A stretch of 64,000 nt of DNA from Symploca sp. SIO3C6 (GCA_010692425.1 JAAHHJ010000001.1:431126-495125), one strand, 5' to 3'. Numbered from the stretch's first letter, positions 46,739 to 57,415 are shown. The notes: generated from the sequence alone by a model not told the origin. Made by a program: numbers and translations.

Positions 46739-47923
46739 CTAACGATCCACCGAACCCATGATGATATCAATACTACCGAGAATCGCGATAACATCAGCAA
46801 CTTTCACACCTCGTAGGATATGAGGCAAAATCTGCAAGTTGTTGAAATCTGCTGCCCGAATTTTCCAGCGCCAAGGGAAAACATTATCATTACCAACTAT
46901 AAATATACCCAGTTCACCCTTGCCACTTTCTAGGCGAACATAGTGTTCACCAGCAGGAATCTTCCAAGTGGGAGGAATTTTCTTGCCCATATATTGGTAA
47001 TCAAAATCATTCCACTGAGATTTCTTCCCTTCTACCATACGCTTGGCTTCTAGATTCTCGTAAGGTCCTCCAGGTAGTCCTTTAAGAGCTTGGCGAATAA
47101 TCTTGACCGACTCACGCATCTCACGAATCCGCACCAAATACCGGGCAAGGCAATCACCACCAGTTTCCCACTGTACTTCCCAGTCGAAGTCATCGTAGCA
47201 CTCGTAATGATCTACTTTGCGCAAATCCCACTTGACGCCGGAGCCCCGCAGCATTGGACCAGAAAGTCCCCAGTTGAGGGCTTCTTCCCGACTAATGGTG
47301 CCTACTCCTTCAACACGGCGGCGGAAAATTGGGTTGTTGGTGATTAACTTCTCGTACTCATCAACTTTGGGTTCAAAGTAGTTGCAGAAGTCCTCACACT
47401 TATCAACCCAGCCATAGGGTAAATCAACAGCAACACCGCCGATGCGGAAGTAATTGTTGTTAATCAGTCGTTGTCCTGAGGCAGCTTCCCACAAATCATA
47501 AATCATCTCCCTTTCTCGGAAGATGTAAAAGAAGGGTGTCTGGGCACCAACGTCAGCGAGGAATGGACCTAACCAAAGCAGGTGATTGGCAATGCGGTTC
47601 AACTCCAGCATAATCACACGGATATAGCTGGCGCGTTTGGGTACTTCAATATCTGCTAACTGCTCTGGTGCGTTGACGGTGATGGCTTCGTTGAACATCC
47701 CTGCTGCGTAGTCCCACCGACTAACGTAGGGGACGTACATAATATTGGTGCGACTCTCGGCAATTTTCTCCATGCCCCGGTGCAAGTAACCCAGCACTGG
47801 TTCGCAATCGATGACGTCCTCGCCGTCTAGGGTGACAATTAAGCGAAGGACGCCATGCATAGAGGGGTGGTGGGGACCCATGTTGAGAACCATGGGTTCG
47901 GTTCTTGTCTCGATTTGTGCCAT
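46739..47923 (-). CDS. ndhH: NAD(P)H-quinone oxidoreductase subunit H (NdhH)
   Basis: This 394-residue 49-kDa-type subunit of the NDH-1 peripheral arm lies near the quinone site. Signature sequences are [73 protein letters not shown] and the C-terminal [20 protein letters not shown]. The length equals that of other cyanobacterial and plastid NdhH. It stands alone here, as is normal for cyanobacteria. Confidence 0.98.
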   Translation of the reverse strand: MAQIETRTEPMVLNMGPHHPSMHGVLRLIVTLDGEDVIDCEPVLGYLHRGMEKIAESRTNIMYVPYVSRWDYAAGMFNEAITVNAPEQLADIEVPKRASYIRVIMLELNRIANHLLWLGPFLADVGAQTPFFYIFREREMIYDLWEAASGQRLINNNYFRIGGVAVDLPYGWVDKCEDFCNYFEPKVDEYEKLITNNPIFRRRVEGVGTISREEALNWGLSGPMLRGSGVKWDLRKVDHYECYDDFDWEVQWETGGDCLARYLVRIREMRESVKIIRQALKGLPGGPYENLEAKRMVEGKKSQWNDFDYQYMGKKIPPTWKIPAGEHYVRLESGKGELGIFIVGNDNVFPWRWKIRAADFNNLQILPHILRGVKVADVIAILGSIDIIMGSVDR

Positions 47924-48130
47924 ATTTTATTGATTGGTTCCCCTATACTGATGAGTGTTAGCTTTTAGTTTATCTGTATGTCCATTGTAGAGATGTTACC
48001 TGCAATCGCTCTGCATTGCTTTCTTGATCGTCGAGAGAGATTGCTTTGGCGTTTCTCTCTGAGCAAAGCTAATTGCTAGCATCTTCTTTGTTCTTGTTAC
48101 TCTTTGATTACACAGACAATTAACAACAAT

Positions 48131-48175
48131 CGCGTAAATCCCCTTGCTCCGCGAAGCAGCAAGGGGATTTACGCG
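48131..48175. repeat. 18-bp perfect hairpin
   Basis: CGCGTAAATCCCCTTGCT (48131-48148) is exactly complementary to AGCAAGGGGATTTACGCG (48158-48175) around a 9-nt loop. It lies between ndhH and a broken tnpB and may be the left-end structure of that element or an independent palindromic repeat. Confidence 0.7.
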
Positions 48176-48245
48176 GGGAATCGAAGGTACGGAGATTCCC
48201 ATACTCCTGGTTTTTATCGTAAATTGTATATAATTTTAAAAAAAA

Positions 48246-48556
48246 GTGATCAACATTCGACATCCAGCCGTCAAAGTTAGACTATATCCGACAATTGAAC
48301 AACAAGTGATATTAGCTCAACACTTTGGTTTATCTAGCTGGTGGTGGAATTATGCACTCAATTTGTGCATAGAAACCTACAAAGAGACGGGTAAGGGTTT
48401 AACTAAAGTCGCATTGAATAAGTTTCTACCTAAACAAAAAAAATAAGTGGCTATCTGATTGCTACTCTCAGAAGGGTTTGACGAATTCACCAACAGTATC
48501 GACTACTGTGCTACACAGTGTTAGGAATTGCTGTAAAAGTCTGGTCAGTAATTTTG
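48246..48556 (+). pseudogene. tnpB: truncated tnpB (IS605 OrfB-type RNA-guided nuclease)
   Basis: The first 66 codons give the TnpB N-terminal helical domain: AVKVRLYPTIEQQVILAQHF, LSSWWWNYALNLCIETYKET, GKGLTKVALNKFLPK. After a run of eight A residues the frame shifts; WLSDCYSQ, expected next in TnpB, appears in another frame. The sequence then degrades and is cut at 48560 by a MITE-like family A element. The RuvC catalytic part is entirely missing, so it is inactive. The GTG at 48246 is only the first in-frame start. Confidence 0.8.
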
Positions 48557-48559
48557 AGA

Positions 48560-48668
48560 TATAGCAGTACGTATTAAGGTTAGGACAAGCTAAATCGCTA
48601 GAACTTTGTCAAATTCACCCCTTCTGCCTTGGAGCCTTCTGCCTTGGAGCCTTGCGCGTAGCGCTATA
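48560..48668 (-). mobile_element. MITE-like element family A, copy 2
   Basis: This is the reverse-complement copy of the 108-bp element at 26305-26412, with the same TATAGCAGTACG and GCGCTATA ends and the CCTTCTGCCTTGGAGCC inside (duplicated motif). It lies right behind the tnpB remnant, so it is probably younger than that element's insertion. Confidence 0.8.
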
Positions 48669-48779
48669 ACCCTCGAGCATGCGACAACTAAGCTCAATCT
48701 TTGTTTGATCCGACTAACGCTCAAAAGACTAGCGCTAGCGTAGCTCCTAAACGGGATCTTTAGATAAATTAGTATGAAA

Positions 48780-48815
48780 CCTCTTGTAAGCAACCGAAAG
48801 GTTGCTTACAAGAGG
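48780..48815 (-). terminator. terminator of glgX
   Basis: CCTCTTGTAAGCAACC and GGTTGCTTACAAGAGG form a perfect 16-bp stem with a GAAA loop (TTTC on the minus strand), 18 bp past the glgX stop. It is the most stable terminator-like hairpin in the window. Confidence 0.8.
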
Positions 48816-48833
48816 GATAAAAATTTATTGAAC

Positions 48834-50945
48834 TTATTTGGAAATCAAAACCACAACACTACGGTCATTAACACGATAGCTATTACCGGAAACCATCACC
48901 TCTTCACAAGGCTCCACAATATCCATTGGAGAAGGAGCAGAAGTATCTACTACTTTGTACCAATTTCTACCTTCAATACTGGGAATTTCTAGCTCAAGAC
49001 TTTCCCAGTACATATTGAGCATGATATGCATATCTGATTCTCCAGCAATACCACCCAAAGTATAGGCAAGGGCTCGGCTATAAGGATCGTGCCAACCAGG
49101 GCAGAACAAATTACAACCATGCCAAGAGACATCCGTTAGACCACGATCATTAGTGTTGCCATTGAAAAAACCTCGACGGCATATACTATAGTACTTACGG
49201 AAGGCAATTATTTGTTTGAAGAACCTGAACATTTCAGCGTTCTTATCTACAAGATTCCAGTCAAACCAACTAATTTCATTATCCTGGCAGTAGGCATTAT
49301 TGTTACCTTGTTGAGTACGTCTAATTTCATCACCTGCCCAAATCATAGGAATGCCTTGGGAAAGAAATAAAATTGCTGCAAAATTCTTAATTTGTCGCTT
49401 CCGCAGGGCTTCGATTTCTGGGTTATCAGTTTCTCCTTCAACGCCACAATTCCAACTTAAATTATCATTAATTCCATCTTGACTGTTTTCACCATTGGCT
49501 TGGTTATATTTGTCGTTATAGGAAACCAAATCATTGAGGGTGAATCCATCGTGGCAGGTAATAAAGTTAATGCTATTGATTGGTAGACGCCCCTTTGATT
49601 CATAAAGATCAGGACTTCCAGCAAGACGTGTAGCAATCTCTCCTACCAATCCCGGATCTCCTTTGACGAAGCGCCTAACATCATCTCGATAGCGTCCATT
49701 CCATTCTGCGTAACGATATCCTGGGAATTGACCAACTTGATGAAGCCCCGCAGCATCCCAAGCCTCAGTAATAATTTTGGTGTTAGCTAAAGTTGCAGAT
49801 GTTTCAATGTGCCACACTACCGGCGGCTGTTCCATTGCTTCTCCATTCAAACCTCTGGAGAGGATAGACCCTTCATCAAACCGGAAACCATCAACATGCA
49901 TTTCCTTTACCCAAAATTCTAGGCATTCTACAATTAGCTTATCAACTATGGGGTGGTTGCAGTTGACGGTATTTCCACACCCACTGTAGTCCATGTAGTA
50001 CTGCTTGTCGAAAGGTACAAGGTGATAGTAAATGCTATTATCAATAGCTCTGAAGTTGATGCTTGGACCTTGATGGTTCCCTTCACTAGTGTGATTGAAA
50101 ACTACATCCAGAATGACCTCGATCCCGGCTTTGTGCAAAGCCTTGACCATATCTCGAAACTCCCTAATGGGACATCTGTCAGAAGAGGAAGAGCAATAGG
50201 AAGATTCGGGAGCAAAGAAACTATGTGGATCGTATCCCCAATAGTTGGTTAGCGGTTTTCCATCCACTTCTCGGAGAACTTCTTTTTCATCAAAATCAAA
50301 GATTGGCAGTAGTTCAACTGCGGTTACGCCTAAATCTTTTAGATAAGGAATCTTCTCAACGATTCCCAAAAATCCACCCTTGTTTTTGCAGCCAGAAGAA
50401 GGTGAATTGGTAAATCCGCGAACATGCACCTCATAAATGATGGAATCACATATTGGTAGCCCAAGCGGAGTGTCTCCTTCCCAGTCATAACTATCTAAAT
50501 CAACAACAACACTGCGCATAGAAGTGGCTAGATTGTCTTTTTCTCCCAAAGCATCAATGCGATTCCAGCGGTTATTGTTGTTCCTTTTAGCGTAGGGATC
50601 AATCAGTACTTTATTTTTATTAAAGCGGTGTCCACTCTTGTGTAAATCTTGAGGACCATCAACTCTGTAGGCATAACCAGCACCAGGTTTTAAGCCTTTT
50701 ACATAGACATGCCAGATGTAGAAGGTTTTATTGAAATTAGGGTTTAAGTTAATAATTTGTACAGGCTCTGGGTCATCAGGCTTATCAAATAACAAGAGTT
50801 CAACAGATGTGGCATGTCCAGAAAAGAGCGAAAAATTTACTCCATCTTTGTCTGGAGTTGCACCTAGAGGATGTGTTCTTCCCTGCTCTAGTTGGTATTT
50901 AGGTGTTGTTGAGTTTAACTGATCTAGGGAAATTGTGCTAACCAT
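48834..50945 (-). CDS. glgX: glycogen debranching enzyme (isoamylase type)
   Basis: This GH13 enzyme of about 703 residues cleaves alpha-1,6 branches of glycogen. The N-terminal CBM48 domain (HPLGATPDKDGVNFSLFSGH) is followed by the TIM barrel. That barrel has IEVILDVVFNHTSEG (region I), DGFRFDEGSILSR (region II, catalytic Asp), ITEAWDAAG (region III, Glu) and FITCHDGFTLNDLVSYN (region IV). The start is placed at ATG 50945 because AGGAG lies six bases before it and CBM48 homologues start there. A longer frame from 51005 adds 20 unlikely residues. It stands alone. Confidence 0.94.
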   Translation of the reverse strand: MVSTISLDQLNSTTPKYQLEQGRTHPLGATPDKDGVNFSLFSGHATSVELLLFDKPDDPEPVQIINLNPNFNKTFYIWHVYVKGLKPGAGYAYRVDGPQDLHKSGHRFNKNKVLIDPYAKRNNNNRWNRIDALGEKDNLATSMRSVVVDLDSYDWEGDTPLGLPICDSIIYEVHVRGFTNSPSSGCKNKGGFLGIVEKIPYLKDLGVTAVELLPIFDFDEKEVLREVDGKPLTNYWGYDPHSFFAPESSYCSSSSDRCPIREFRDMVKALHKAGIEVILDVVFNHTSEGNHQGPSINFRAIDNSIYYHLVPFDKQYYMDYSGCGNTVNCNHPIVDKLIVECLEFWVKEMHVDGFRFDEGSILSRGLNGEAMEQPPVVWHIETSATLANTKIITEAWDAAGLHQVGQFPGYRYAEWNGRYRDDVRRFVKGDPGLVGEIATRLAGSPDLYESKGRLPINSINFITCHDGFTLNDLVSYNDKYNQANGENSQDGINDNLSWNCGVEGETDNPEIEALRKRQIKNFAAILFLSQGIPMIWAGDEIRRTQQGNNNAYCQDNEISWFDWNLVDKNAEMFRFFKQIIAFRKYYSICRRGFFNGNTNDRGLTDVSWHGCNLFCPGWHDPYSRALAYTLGGIAGESDMHIMLNMYWESLELEIPSIEGRNWYKVVDTSAPSPMDIVEPCEEVMVSGNSYRVNDRSVVVLISK

Positions 50946-52155
50946 GTTGCTTCTCCTGATAATTGATATGTGTAGCATCAAGTCCGGTAGCATCGCCATA
51001 ACCAAACAATATTTATTTTTACTTATGGTGATTGGAATGAAGCTACTTCAATCCACTCTCAAAAAAATTGAGATTGAGTTTAAAGGTTACAAAAACTATT
51101 AACAAAACTGCTCGTTTTTGTCAGATGTTTTTTTTGTTCCTTCAGATATTACATAATCTCTACTCGAATTCTAAGTTATAGAAGTTGTAACTACTATCTA
51201 AAAGCAACCTATCTATTTCAAGAATCTCGAGTGAAAACTAGTAAAAAATATGCTTTCTTATGACATTATCTATTTTGTAAAATTATTTATCCAGTGATTT
51301 TTAGGAAATTAAGAATCGTTTTAAAAATAAAAACAATAAAATATTTTCGATTAATATTCTAATTAAAAAACTAATTCATCTGACCGTTCTTTTTTAACTG
51401 GAGTTTAGAATAAAACTAAATAAAAAAGCGATAAAATATAGCGTTTTTGAAATTAATGAGGTATACTCCTTGGGCTTTAGGTAACTCTTAACAGGTAAGA
51501 AAATAAAGTGTATCTCATTAATTCAATAATTGCTACATCAGAAAATAATTTTATCCAAACTCCAGTGATACTCAGCATTGCTAATTGTGGTTTTTAAGAT
51601 AGCTCAAGTCGGAGTTTATAACTTCTTTACAGATTCCCAAAATTTCTCTTGGAGAAGGATTTACTGAATCCACCACTCCAGCTAAAACTAGCATCGATGC
51701 GATTCCAATTGTTTTCATAAGTTGCATTTTATTCATTGTTAAAAAAATATTGTGATGTTTTTATTACTGACTTTACTATTTTTTAATAATTCTGTCAATT
51801 TAATTTGATAAGTTAAGGATAAAGTTATATTTTTCAAGGGAAAAAACTCAAAAGATATTAATTAAACTCTTAGTGCAGACAGAGATAGTTGATTGTAATA
51901 AGAGGAAAATGATCAGGCAGTATTTGCCAAGTAATACTACTACTCCAGACCCTTTGAAACTAATTGCAAAATATTCTCTGATTTTCCTCTTATTTACTGG
52001 TTTTTTCGGCAAATCAAGACAGGTTATAACTTATTTCTTAAATTGTCAATTTTTACTGGTCATAACCTAAGTGAACCTGAAAAACTAACTGTAGGGGATA
52101 ACTACTCAAGCTAAGCTTGAAATCATTTTGTGATCGATCTGAGAGGAGAATTCAA
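50946..52155. other. 1.2-kb A/T-rich gene-poor interval
   Basis: This interval is very A/T-rich. It holds one possible small secreted-peptide gene (51581-51736, minus). There is also a plus-strand 65-codon frame at 51873-52070 with a hydrophobic middle that I do not consider convincing. No repeats or RNA genes were recognised. Confidence 0.5.
51581..51736 (-). CDS. possible 51-residue secreted peptide
   Basis: The frame starts MNKMQLMKTIGIASMLVLAG, which looks like a signal peptide. It continues VVDSVNPSPREILGICKEVI, ending in SYLKNHN. The codons are balanced for the genome, but no ribosome-binding site is clear. It may be real because a signal-peptide-like N-terminus is unlikely by chance in such A/T-rich DNA, but hydrophobic frames do arise from T-rich sequence. 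Confidence 0.35.
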   Translation of the reverse strand: MNKMQLMKTIGIASMLVLAGVVDSVNPSPREILGICKEVINSDLSYLKNHN

Positions 52156-52392
52156 ATGAGCCAACCCATAATTGTTGCTAAGCAGCCTACTGTTTTAGAA
52201 CTGGAACCAGGAACCTATTACAAGTGCGCCTGTGGAAAATCTAATGGTCAACCTTTTTGTGATGGTTCTCACAAGGGTACAGAATTTCTACCAACACGGT
52301 TTAAATTAGAGGAGAAGAAGAAGGTTGCACTTTGCGCTTGCAATTACAGCAATAATTCTGCTTTTTGCGACGGCACCCATGCAAAGCTGTAA
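52156..52392 (+). CDS. CDGSH iron-sulfur domain protein
   Basis: This 78-residue protein has two CDGSH [2Fe-2S] motifs: CACGKSNGQPFCDGSH and CACNYSNNSAFCDGTH, each with the three Cys and one His ligands. The start at ATG 52156 (MSQPIIVAK) is set by GAGAGGAG just upstream; an in-frame start 39 bases earlier would include the ribosome-binding site. Such small proteins handle redox or cluster transfer; the partner is unknown. It is single-gene. Confidence 0.9.
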   Translation: MSQPIIVAKQPTVLELEPGTYYKCACGKSNGQPFCDGSHKGTEFLPTRFKLEEKKKVALCACNYSNNSAFCDGTHAKL

Positions 52393-52754
52393 ATCCATAA
52401 CTTCCAGACAGTTATTAGTGGATTAGGTCTGACTGGTTGACAACTACTCTTAAACCCTGCTTCTTGTCTTGTAGCCTAGTTAGACTCAAACAAGCTTAAT
52501 AATCATTGTCATCTTCAATAACCACAGGAAAGCTCAGCTGATGATTACCTAAATTCTAATACTTCATTAGCCTTCTTAATTGCTTGAGCCTTATTTTTGA
52601 AGATCTGTGTTAGGGGATTTTTGTCTGGCTTGTCAACCTGTCAGTTATTAGATAATAAAGCAGTTTTTTAAATAATGAATGATTTAGAGGAATTGTATTT
52701 CATGACATATGTTTTACCTAGAGGTAGACAAACTTCTTTTATGTTTGAAGGGAC
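52393..52754. other. gene-free interval before the LysR gene
   Basis: In 360 bp nothing coding is seen. It contains the presumed promoter of the LysR-type regulator; LysR proteins often bind T-N11-A sites in such intervals, but none stands out. Confidence 0.5.
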
Positions 52755-53642
52755 ATGAATTTAAATCAGCTTAAGTACTTTTTGGCAGTGGCTGAAACCG
52801 GTAGTTTTACTAAGGCATCAGCATGTTTATTTATATCTCAACCTTCACTATCTGTAGGCATTCAAAAGTTAGAAGAAGAGCTTGGTGTAAGGCTTTTTGA
52901 GCGCACGAAAAAACAAATCTATCTTACCTCAGCTGGAAAATACTTTCAGAATAAGGCTAGAGAAATTTTGAATAATTTCGAGGCTGCAAAAAATGAACTT
53001 CGTTACAAGAACTGTAATCACAAAATACTGAAAATAGGATGTCTGCACACGCTCTCTATAGCTAGCATGACTAGGCTAATCAGTGGTTTTGTAAAGATTT
53101 ATTCAGATGTTGTGATTGAGCAGCTGAGTGGCAATGTTGTGGAATTAGAGAAATTGCTGGATCGAGGCGATATCGACTTGGCAATTACTATACTAGGAGA
53201 CGGAACATATTTAAATGACTCGCAAATATTGTTCCAACAAGACTATGTCGTCGCAGTGGCCAACAATCATCCCCTGGCTGAAAAAAAATCATTATGTTTT
53301 AGCGAACTTGATGAACTTCCATATATAGAACGGATGAGATGCGAGATACGAGATCATCTACAAGAATTGTTTACTGCAAGAGGTATTTATCCAAGAATTT
53401 GTTACCGAACAACGCACGATGAATTGTGTAAGGCTCTTGTATCTACAGGAACCGGTGTAGCCGTGATGCCAGCCCAGAGTACTATCCCTGGCGTAGTACA
53501 TTTGCCTTTCTCTGATCTTAACTTGATCCGCCAAGTCGGTTTTCTTTGTAGACCTAAAAACAATTCCAAGGTTGTTAGTTTATTTCAGGAATTTGCCAGC
53601 TCTTACTTTGAACAAGGGCTATTTTTGGGCGTGGCTGCTTAG
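52755..53642 (+). CDS. LysR-family transcriptional regulator
   Basis: This 295-residue protein has the N-terminal winged helix-turn-helix of the family: MNLNQLKYFLAVAETGSFTK, ASACLFISQPSLSVGIQKLE and EELGVRLFERTKK. A periplasmic-binding-fold effector domain follows (LKIGCLHTLSIASMTRLISG, DLAITILGDG, VSTGTGVAVMPAQ). The arrangement resembles CynR/CysB-like general LysR members. Both neighbours are single genes, so no divergent target is obvious. The regulated genes are unknown. Confidence 0.93.
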   Translation: MNLNQLKYFLAVAETGSFTKASACLFISQPSLSVGIQKLEEELGVRLFERTKKQIYLTSAGKYFQNKAREILNNFEAAKNELRYKNCNHKILKIGCLHTLSIASMTRLISGFVKIYSDVVIEQLSGNVVELEKLLDRGDIDLAITILGDGTYLNDSQILFQQDYVVAVANNHPLAEKKSLCFSELDELPYIERMRCEIRDHLQELFTARGIYPRICYRTTHDELCKALVSTGTGVAVMPAQSTIPGVVHLPFSDLNLIRQVGFLCRPKNNSKVVSLFQEFASSYFEQGLFLGVAA

Positions 53643-54063
53643 ATGTACTAAGGAGTTGAGTTTGCTCTTAAAGTTGTCTGTATTGCTAGGTGAAAAACTA
53701 TGATGAGCAACGAGGTAAACTACATATATATGGGAGTAACCCTCTCCTAAAAAACAGCAATGTCTCTTTACATTGATAATGGAAGCGATCGCTTTTGGTA
53801 CTGGCGGAGCCAATCGCCTCCGTAAAAAGCTTTTGTCACTCTGGGAAAGCTTTTGTCATAGTGATCGCTCAAATGTCTTTTTCCATAAGCGCTTTGACGA
53901 TTAATTCTAATGATACAAGGTAAAAATGTAGATTTATTGCCAAAACACTCATCAGATAAGAGTCTTAGCCATCACAGTCTCCAAAAGTGAAAAAAGAGGG
54001 TTATCTTGGCTTACGTAAAATTTGAGAAAGATAGCTCAGTTGAAAACAAAACCTCTATCAAAT
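53643..54063. other. intergenic repeat pieces
   Basis: No gene is seen. It contains a HIP1 octamer (53785-53792), GGCGGAGCCAATCGCCTCC, and a direct repeat of AAAGCTTTTGTCA spaced about 21 bp near 53827-53858, ending in GTGATCGC. These look like pieces of small repeat elements. Confidence 0.45.
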
Positions 54064-56802
54064 CTAAAAATTAATCTCCGCTTTCACTAAATCATTACCA
54101 ACTCGATGCAGACGAAAACCGACTTTTTCCGAAACCTTCTGCATCGGCACATTCTCAGCTAAAATCTCAGCAGTAATGCGATCGAGTTGCTCATCGCGAC
54201 CAATTTGTAATAGTCGTTCTAGTAACTGAGTACCCAACCCACGGCGCTGGTAAGGATCACCTACCAGCATGGCAAATTCTGCCTCATTAATACCATGCAA
54301 CTTACTTAATCTACCAACTGCCAGGATTTCGTGTTTTTCTGTCTCCGGATTCTTGTAATCGGCAACCAATGCCATCTCACGGTTATAATCGATAAAACAG
54401 ATGCGAGTTAAGCGTTCATGGGCAGTCCGCATACCCAGTTTAATCAGATGGAAATAACGGAAATAGACGCTCTCCTCTGACAAAGTTTTGTGAAACTGAA
54501 CTATCAGTGGTTCATCCTCGGGACGAATTGGACGGATGGTAATCGGAGTACCATCATTAAGTGTCCCTGGACTGACATATTGGGTGGGATAAGGGCGAAT
54601 TGCCAGTTTGGGCAATTGCTCCTCACTGATATCGGCTTCGTGAAGGACAACCCGCGCATCGAGGGCAATTATTTGATTACTCGAAACGAATAGAGGATTA
54701 ATATCAATTTCCTTAATCCAGCACTGCTCTACCACCAGTTGGCTAAATTGCACTAGTAATTGTTCTAGGGCTTCGAGATCAACTGGCTGACGCCCTCGCA
54801 CTCCTTGAAGCGCCCGATAAATTTGCGTCTGTTCTATAATACGCCTTGCTAAGGTACTATTAAGAGGCGGTAGAGCGATCGCTCGGTCTCTAAAAATCTC
54901 TACCAGTTGTCCTCCTGAGCCAAAAACCAGGACTGGACCAAATTGTGGATCAATACTACTGCCGACAATCAGCTCATAGCCGCCATCGAGGCTGATCATT
55001 TGCTGTACAGTTACCCCTAAAAAATGTTCTGCCCCCACTTTCTCACTTACTGAAGCCTTAATACTGCCATAGGCCCAGACTACAGCTTCGGCATCAGTGA
55101 GATTCAACTGCACGCCACCGACATCAGTCTTATGGGTAATAGTTTCTGACAACAGTTTGAGCACCACTGGATAACCGAGGGAATTAGCCCAGTTAACCGC
55201 TTCCTGTTCAGTTTTAGCTACACCTGTATGTACAATCGGAATACCGTAAGCTGCCAATAGCTGCTTGGATTCGAGCTCAGTAAGCAGAGTACGGCCTTGC
55301 TGCCGTGCAGTTTGGAGCATCTCTTGAGCAAGGGCTGTATCCTTATTACCCTCATCGGCTGAAAGTACTGGAGTTTCGTATATTCCTTTGAGATTGTAGC
55401 TGTATCGCCACATTAAATTAAATAAGCGGGCTGCCGAATCTGGATAGGGATAGGTAGGAATGCTAGCACTATTAAGAATAGTCTCCCCTGCCTTAGTTTC
55501 AGAACCCCCCATCCAGCTAGCAAAAACTGGTTTAGTGGCATTTTGTGCATAGGGTTTAAGCTGTTCAGCAGTTTGGGTCGGATCTGTCATAGCTTGGGGA
55601 GTGAGAATCACCAGCAAGCCATCACTATTTACATCTTTGACAGCAATTTCTAGAGCTTTGGTATAACGTTCTGAATCCGCGTCACCGAGAATATCAATGG
55701 GGTTGCCATGACTCCAATGAGTTGGCAAAATCTCATTAAGAGAGCTAATAGTTTCTGGAGAAAGTTCAGCTAATTCGCCCCCTGTTTCAATCAAGGCGTC
55801 AGTTGCCAGTACTCCGGGGCCACCAGCATTAGTAATAATCGTCAGGCGAGGGCCTTGGGGGCGACGGGGTTGCTTGGCAAGAACCTCTGCCATATTAAAT
55901 AGTTCTGAAATCCGGTTCACCCGCAACACCCCACAACGGCGAAAGGCGGCATCAAGAACATCATCACTGCCTGCCAAGGCTCCCGTATGGGAAGCTGACG
56001 CCTTGGCTGCTGCCTCAGTCCTTCCTGTTTTAATTACAATAATCGGCTTAGTCATGGCAACTTCTCGGGCAGCAGAGAGAAATGCCTGCGCATCCCCAAT
56101 CGATTCCATGTAGATCACAATACTCTGGGTGTAGGGATCATCACCGAGGTAATAAATCAAATCACCCCAACCCACATCCAGCATCGAGCCAATGGAAACA
56201 AAAGCACTAAAGCCGACATTCTCCCAAAAACTCCAGTCGAGAACCGCAGTACATAAAGCACCACTTTGACTAATAAAGCCAACATTACCGGGACGAGCCA
56301 TAGTACTAGCAAAGGTAGCATTAAGTCCCGTGCGCGGACTCATCAAACCCAGGCAATTGGGGCCGATAATCCGCATCTTGCCCCGCGCTTTTTCCAGAAT
56401 TTGACGCTCTAATACTCTCCCTACCTCGCCAATTTCCTTGAAGCCAGCAGAGATAATAATTGCTCCTTTAACACCTGCCTCCACACACTCATCAATAACC
56501 CCTGGTACTGTTGGCGCTGGAGTAGCGATAATCGCCAAATCCGCTTGTTCTGGTATTGCCTTAATGGTGGGATAGGCTCGAATACCCAGTACACTGTGTC
56601 GCTTGGGATTAACTGGAAAAATTGTGCCGCCGAAGGGATTGCTAATTAGGTTCCAAAGCAGTGTTCGTCCCACACTACCAGCTTTATCAGTGGCACCAAT
56701 CACGGCAACAGTCTGGGGTGCAAATAGAACACTCAGGGGTTGGCGCTCTGAGCGCAGGATATCATAGGCAGGATCAGTAGTTGGCTTGAGTGGTGCTATC
56801 AT
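54064..56802 (-). CDS. acyl-CoA synthetase (NDP-forming) fused to GNAT acetyltransferase
   Basis: This 912-residue protein has the Pat/Pka (protein lysine acetyltransferase) layout. A CoA-binding domain ([20 protein letters not shown]) is followed by succinyl-CoA-ligase-like domains with [20 protein letters not shown] and [13 protein letters not shown]. An ATP-grasp domain ([38 protein letters not shown]) comes next, then a C-terminal GNAT domain from about residue 750 with [15 protein letters not shown]. The His of SHTGALAG, often said to be lost in strictly acetylating members, is kept, so synthetase activity may remain. Possible roles are acetyl-CoA/acetate metabolism and protein acetylation. 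Confidence 0.9.
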   Translation of the reverse strand: MIAPLKPTTDPAYDILRSERQPLSVLFAPQTVAVIGATDKAGSVGRTLLWNLISNPFGGTIFPVNPKRHSVLGIRAYPTIKAIPEQADLAIIATPAPTVPGVIDECVEAGVKGAIIISAGFKEIGEVGRVLERQILEKARGKMRIIGPNCLGLMSPRTGLNATFASTMARPGNVGFISQSGALCTAVLDWSFWENVGFSAFVSIGSMLDVGWGDLIYYLGDDPYTQSIVIYMESIGDAQAFLSAAREVAMTKPIIVIKTGRTEAAAKASASHTGALAGSDDVLDAAFRRCGVLRVNRISELFNMAEVLAKQPRRPQGPRLTIITNAGGPGVLATDALIETGGELAELSPETISSLNEILPTHWSHGNPIDILGDADSERYTKALEIAVKDVNSDGLLVILTPQAMTDPTQTAEQLKPYAQNATKPVFASWMGGSETKAGETILNSASIPTYPYPDSAARLFNLMWRYSYNLKGIYETPVLSADEGNKDTALAQEMLQTARQQGRTLLTELESKQLLAAYGIPIVHTGVAKTEQEAVNWANSLGYPVVLKLLSETITHKTDVGGVQLNLTDAEAVVWAYGSIKASVSEKVGAEHFLGVTVQQMISLDGGYELIVGSSIDPQFGPVLVFGSGGQLVEIFRDRAIALPPLNSTLARRIIEQTQIYRALQGVRGRQPVDLEALEQLLVQFSQLVVEQCWIKEIDINPLFVSSNQIIALDARVVLHEADISEEQLPKLAIRPYPTQYVSPGTLNDGTPITIRPIRPEDEPLIVQFHKTLSEESVYFRYFHLIKLGMRTAHERLTRICFIDYNREMALVADYKNPETEKHEILAVGRLSKLHGINEAEFAMLVGDPYQRRGLGTQLLERLLQIGRDEQLDRITAEILAENVPMQKVSEKVGFRLHRVGNDLVKAEINF

Positions 56803-56881
56803 TATTTCCTTCCTAGCTCTTGATCACTCAAAAATTTAAATCGCCGCGCTGTACTAGCTATATCCTACACTTGATATCCGC

Positions 56882-57136
56882 TTAATCTTCCAACACCTCA
56901 ACTACTTCTTCAATCATCACATCAAATACACGGGCTAATTTCTGCAAAGCTTTGTAATCCAAGGTTTTCAGACTAGGAGCTTGAGCGTAGTTTCTGAGAG
57001 TACTGTAAGGAAGTCCAGATCTATCGGAGACTTCTTTAAGCGTCCAACCCTTTTCAGCAGCTAGCTCTCGAACTCTTAACTTAATTAACCCCATCCCACA
57101 TTTGACAAGTGACACGCTCACATCACTCGTACTCAT
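56882..57136 (-). CDS. XRE-type helix-turn-helix regulator
   Basis: This small DNA-binding protein of 84 residues may instead be 70 if the internal Met (MGLIKLRVREL) is the true start. It is a Cro/C1-type helix-turn-helix: LAAEKGWTLKEVSDRSGLPY, STLRNYAQAP, ALQKLARVFDVMIEEVVEV. Proteins of this size are often antitoxins or plasmid/phage-like regulators, but no toxin gene is beside it. It lies 79 bp upstream of the acyl-CoA synthetase gene on the same strand and might regulate or share its transcript. Confidence 0.82.
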   Translation of the reverse strand: MSTSDVSVSLVKCGMGLIKLRVRELAAEKGWTLKEVSDRSGLPYSTLRNYAQAPSLKTLDYKALQKLARVFDVMIEEVVEVLED

Positions 57137-57291
57137 TTAAGAGGACTTGTCAAAATCAGCGATTACTCTAGTGCCCGTGAAACCGTATAACGATCGCTCC
57201 GCGCTATCCCCTTGAGGCAATCACCTTCCTAACCAATCCCACCAAAAAGTGAGAAACATTGCTCTATGGTACCAAGACTTCAGGCTGTCAA

Positions 57292-57399
57292 ATGGGTTGG
57301 TTTAAGTATCATCAACGACCATTGACAAAGTGGGACGTTTTCCAGTTAGGATTGGCTCTAAATTATGGGATTGTTCTTGCCACTAATTTACTCAACTAG
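57292..57399 (+). CDS. possible 35-residue peptide
   Basis: The frame MGWFKYHQRPLTKWDVFQLG, LALNYGIVLATNLLN has protein-like composition with an amphipathic-to-hydrophobic pattern. It is in an otherwise empty 650-bp gap before the multicopper oxidase gene. It could be a real small protein or a fragment of a broken gene: its stop lies inside an IS-end-like motif (57396-57415), which may have truncated it. No ribosome-binding site is clear. Weak call. Confidence 0.3.
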   Translation: MGWFKYHQRPLTKWDVFQLGLALNYGIVLATNLLN

Positions 57400-57415
57400 G
57401 GTTTGCTGAATAAGT
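57396..57415 (+). repeat. IS-end-like 20-bp motif, copy 1
   Basis: CTAGGGTTTGCTGAATAAGT matches, in reverse complement, two tandemly placed copies at 61896-61915 and 61922-61941. Sequences of the GGGTTTGCTGAATAAG kind resemble terminal inverted repeats of cyanobacterial insertion sequences; no transposase is next to them. Confidence 0.55.

Noticed and set aside
51873..52070. 65-codon plus-strand frame with a hydrophobic centre
   Set aside because: Such frames are common in A/T-rich DNA; no ribosome-binding site and no recognisable pattern.
56882..57136. XRE regulator as antitoxin of a toxin-antitoxin pair
   Set aside because: No partner toxin frame of suitable size lies on either side; the neighbouring gene is the acyl-CoA synthetase.
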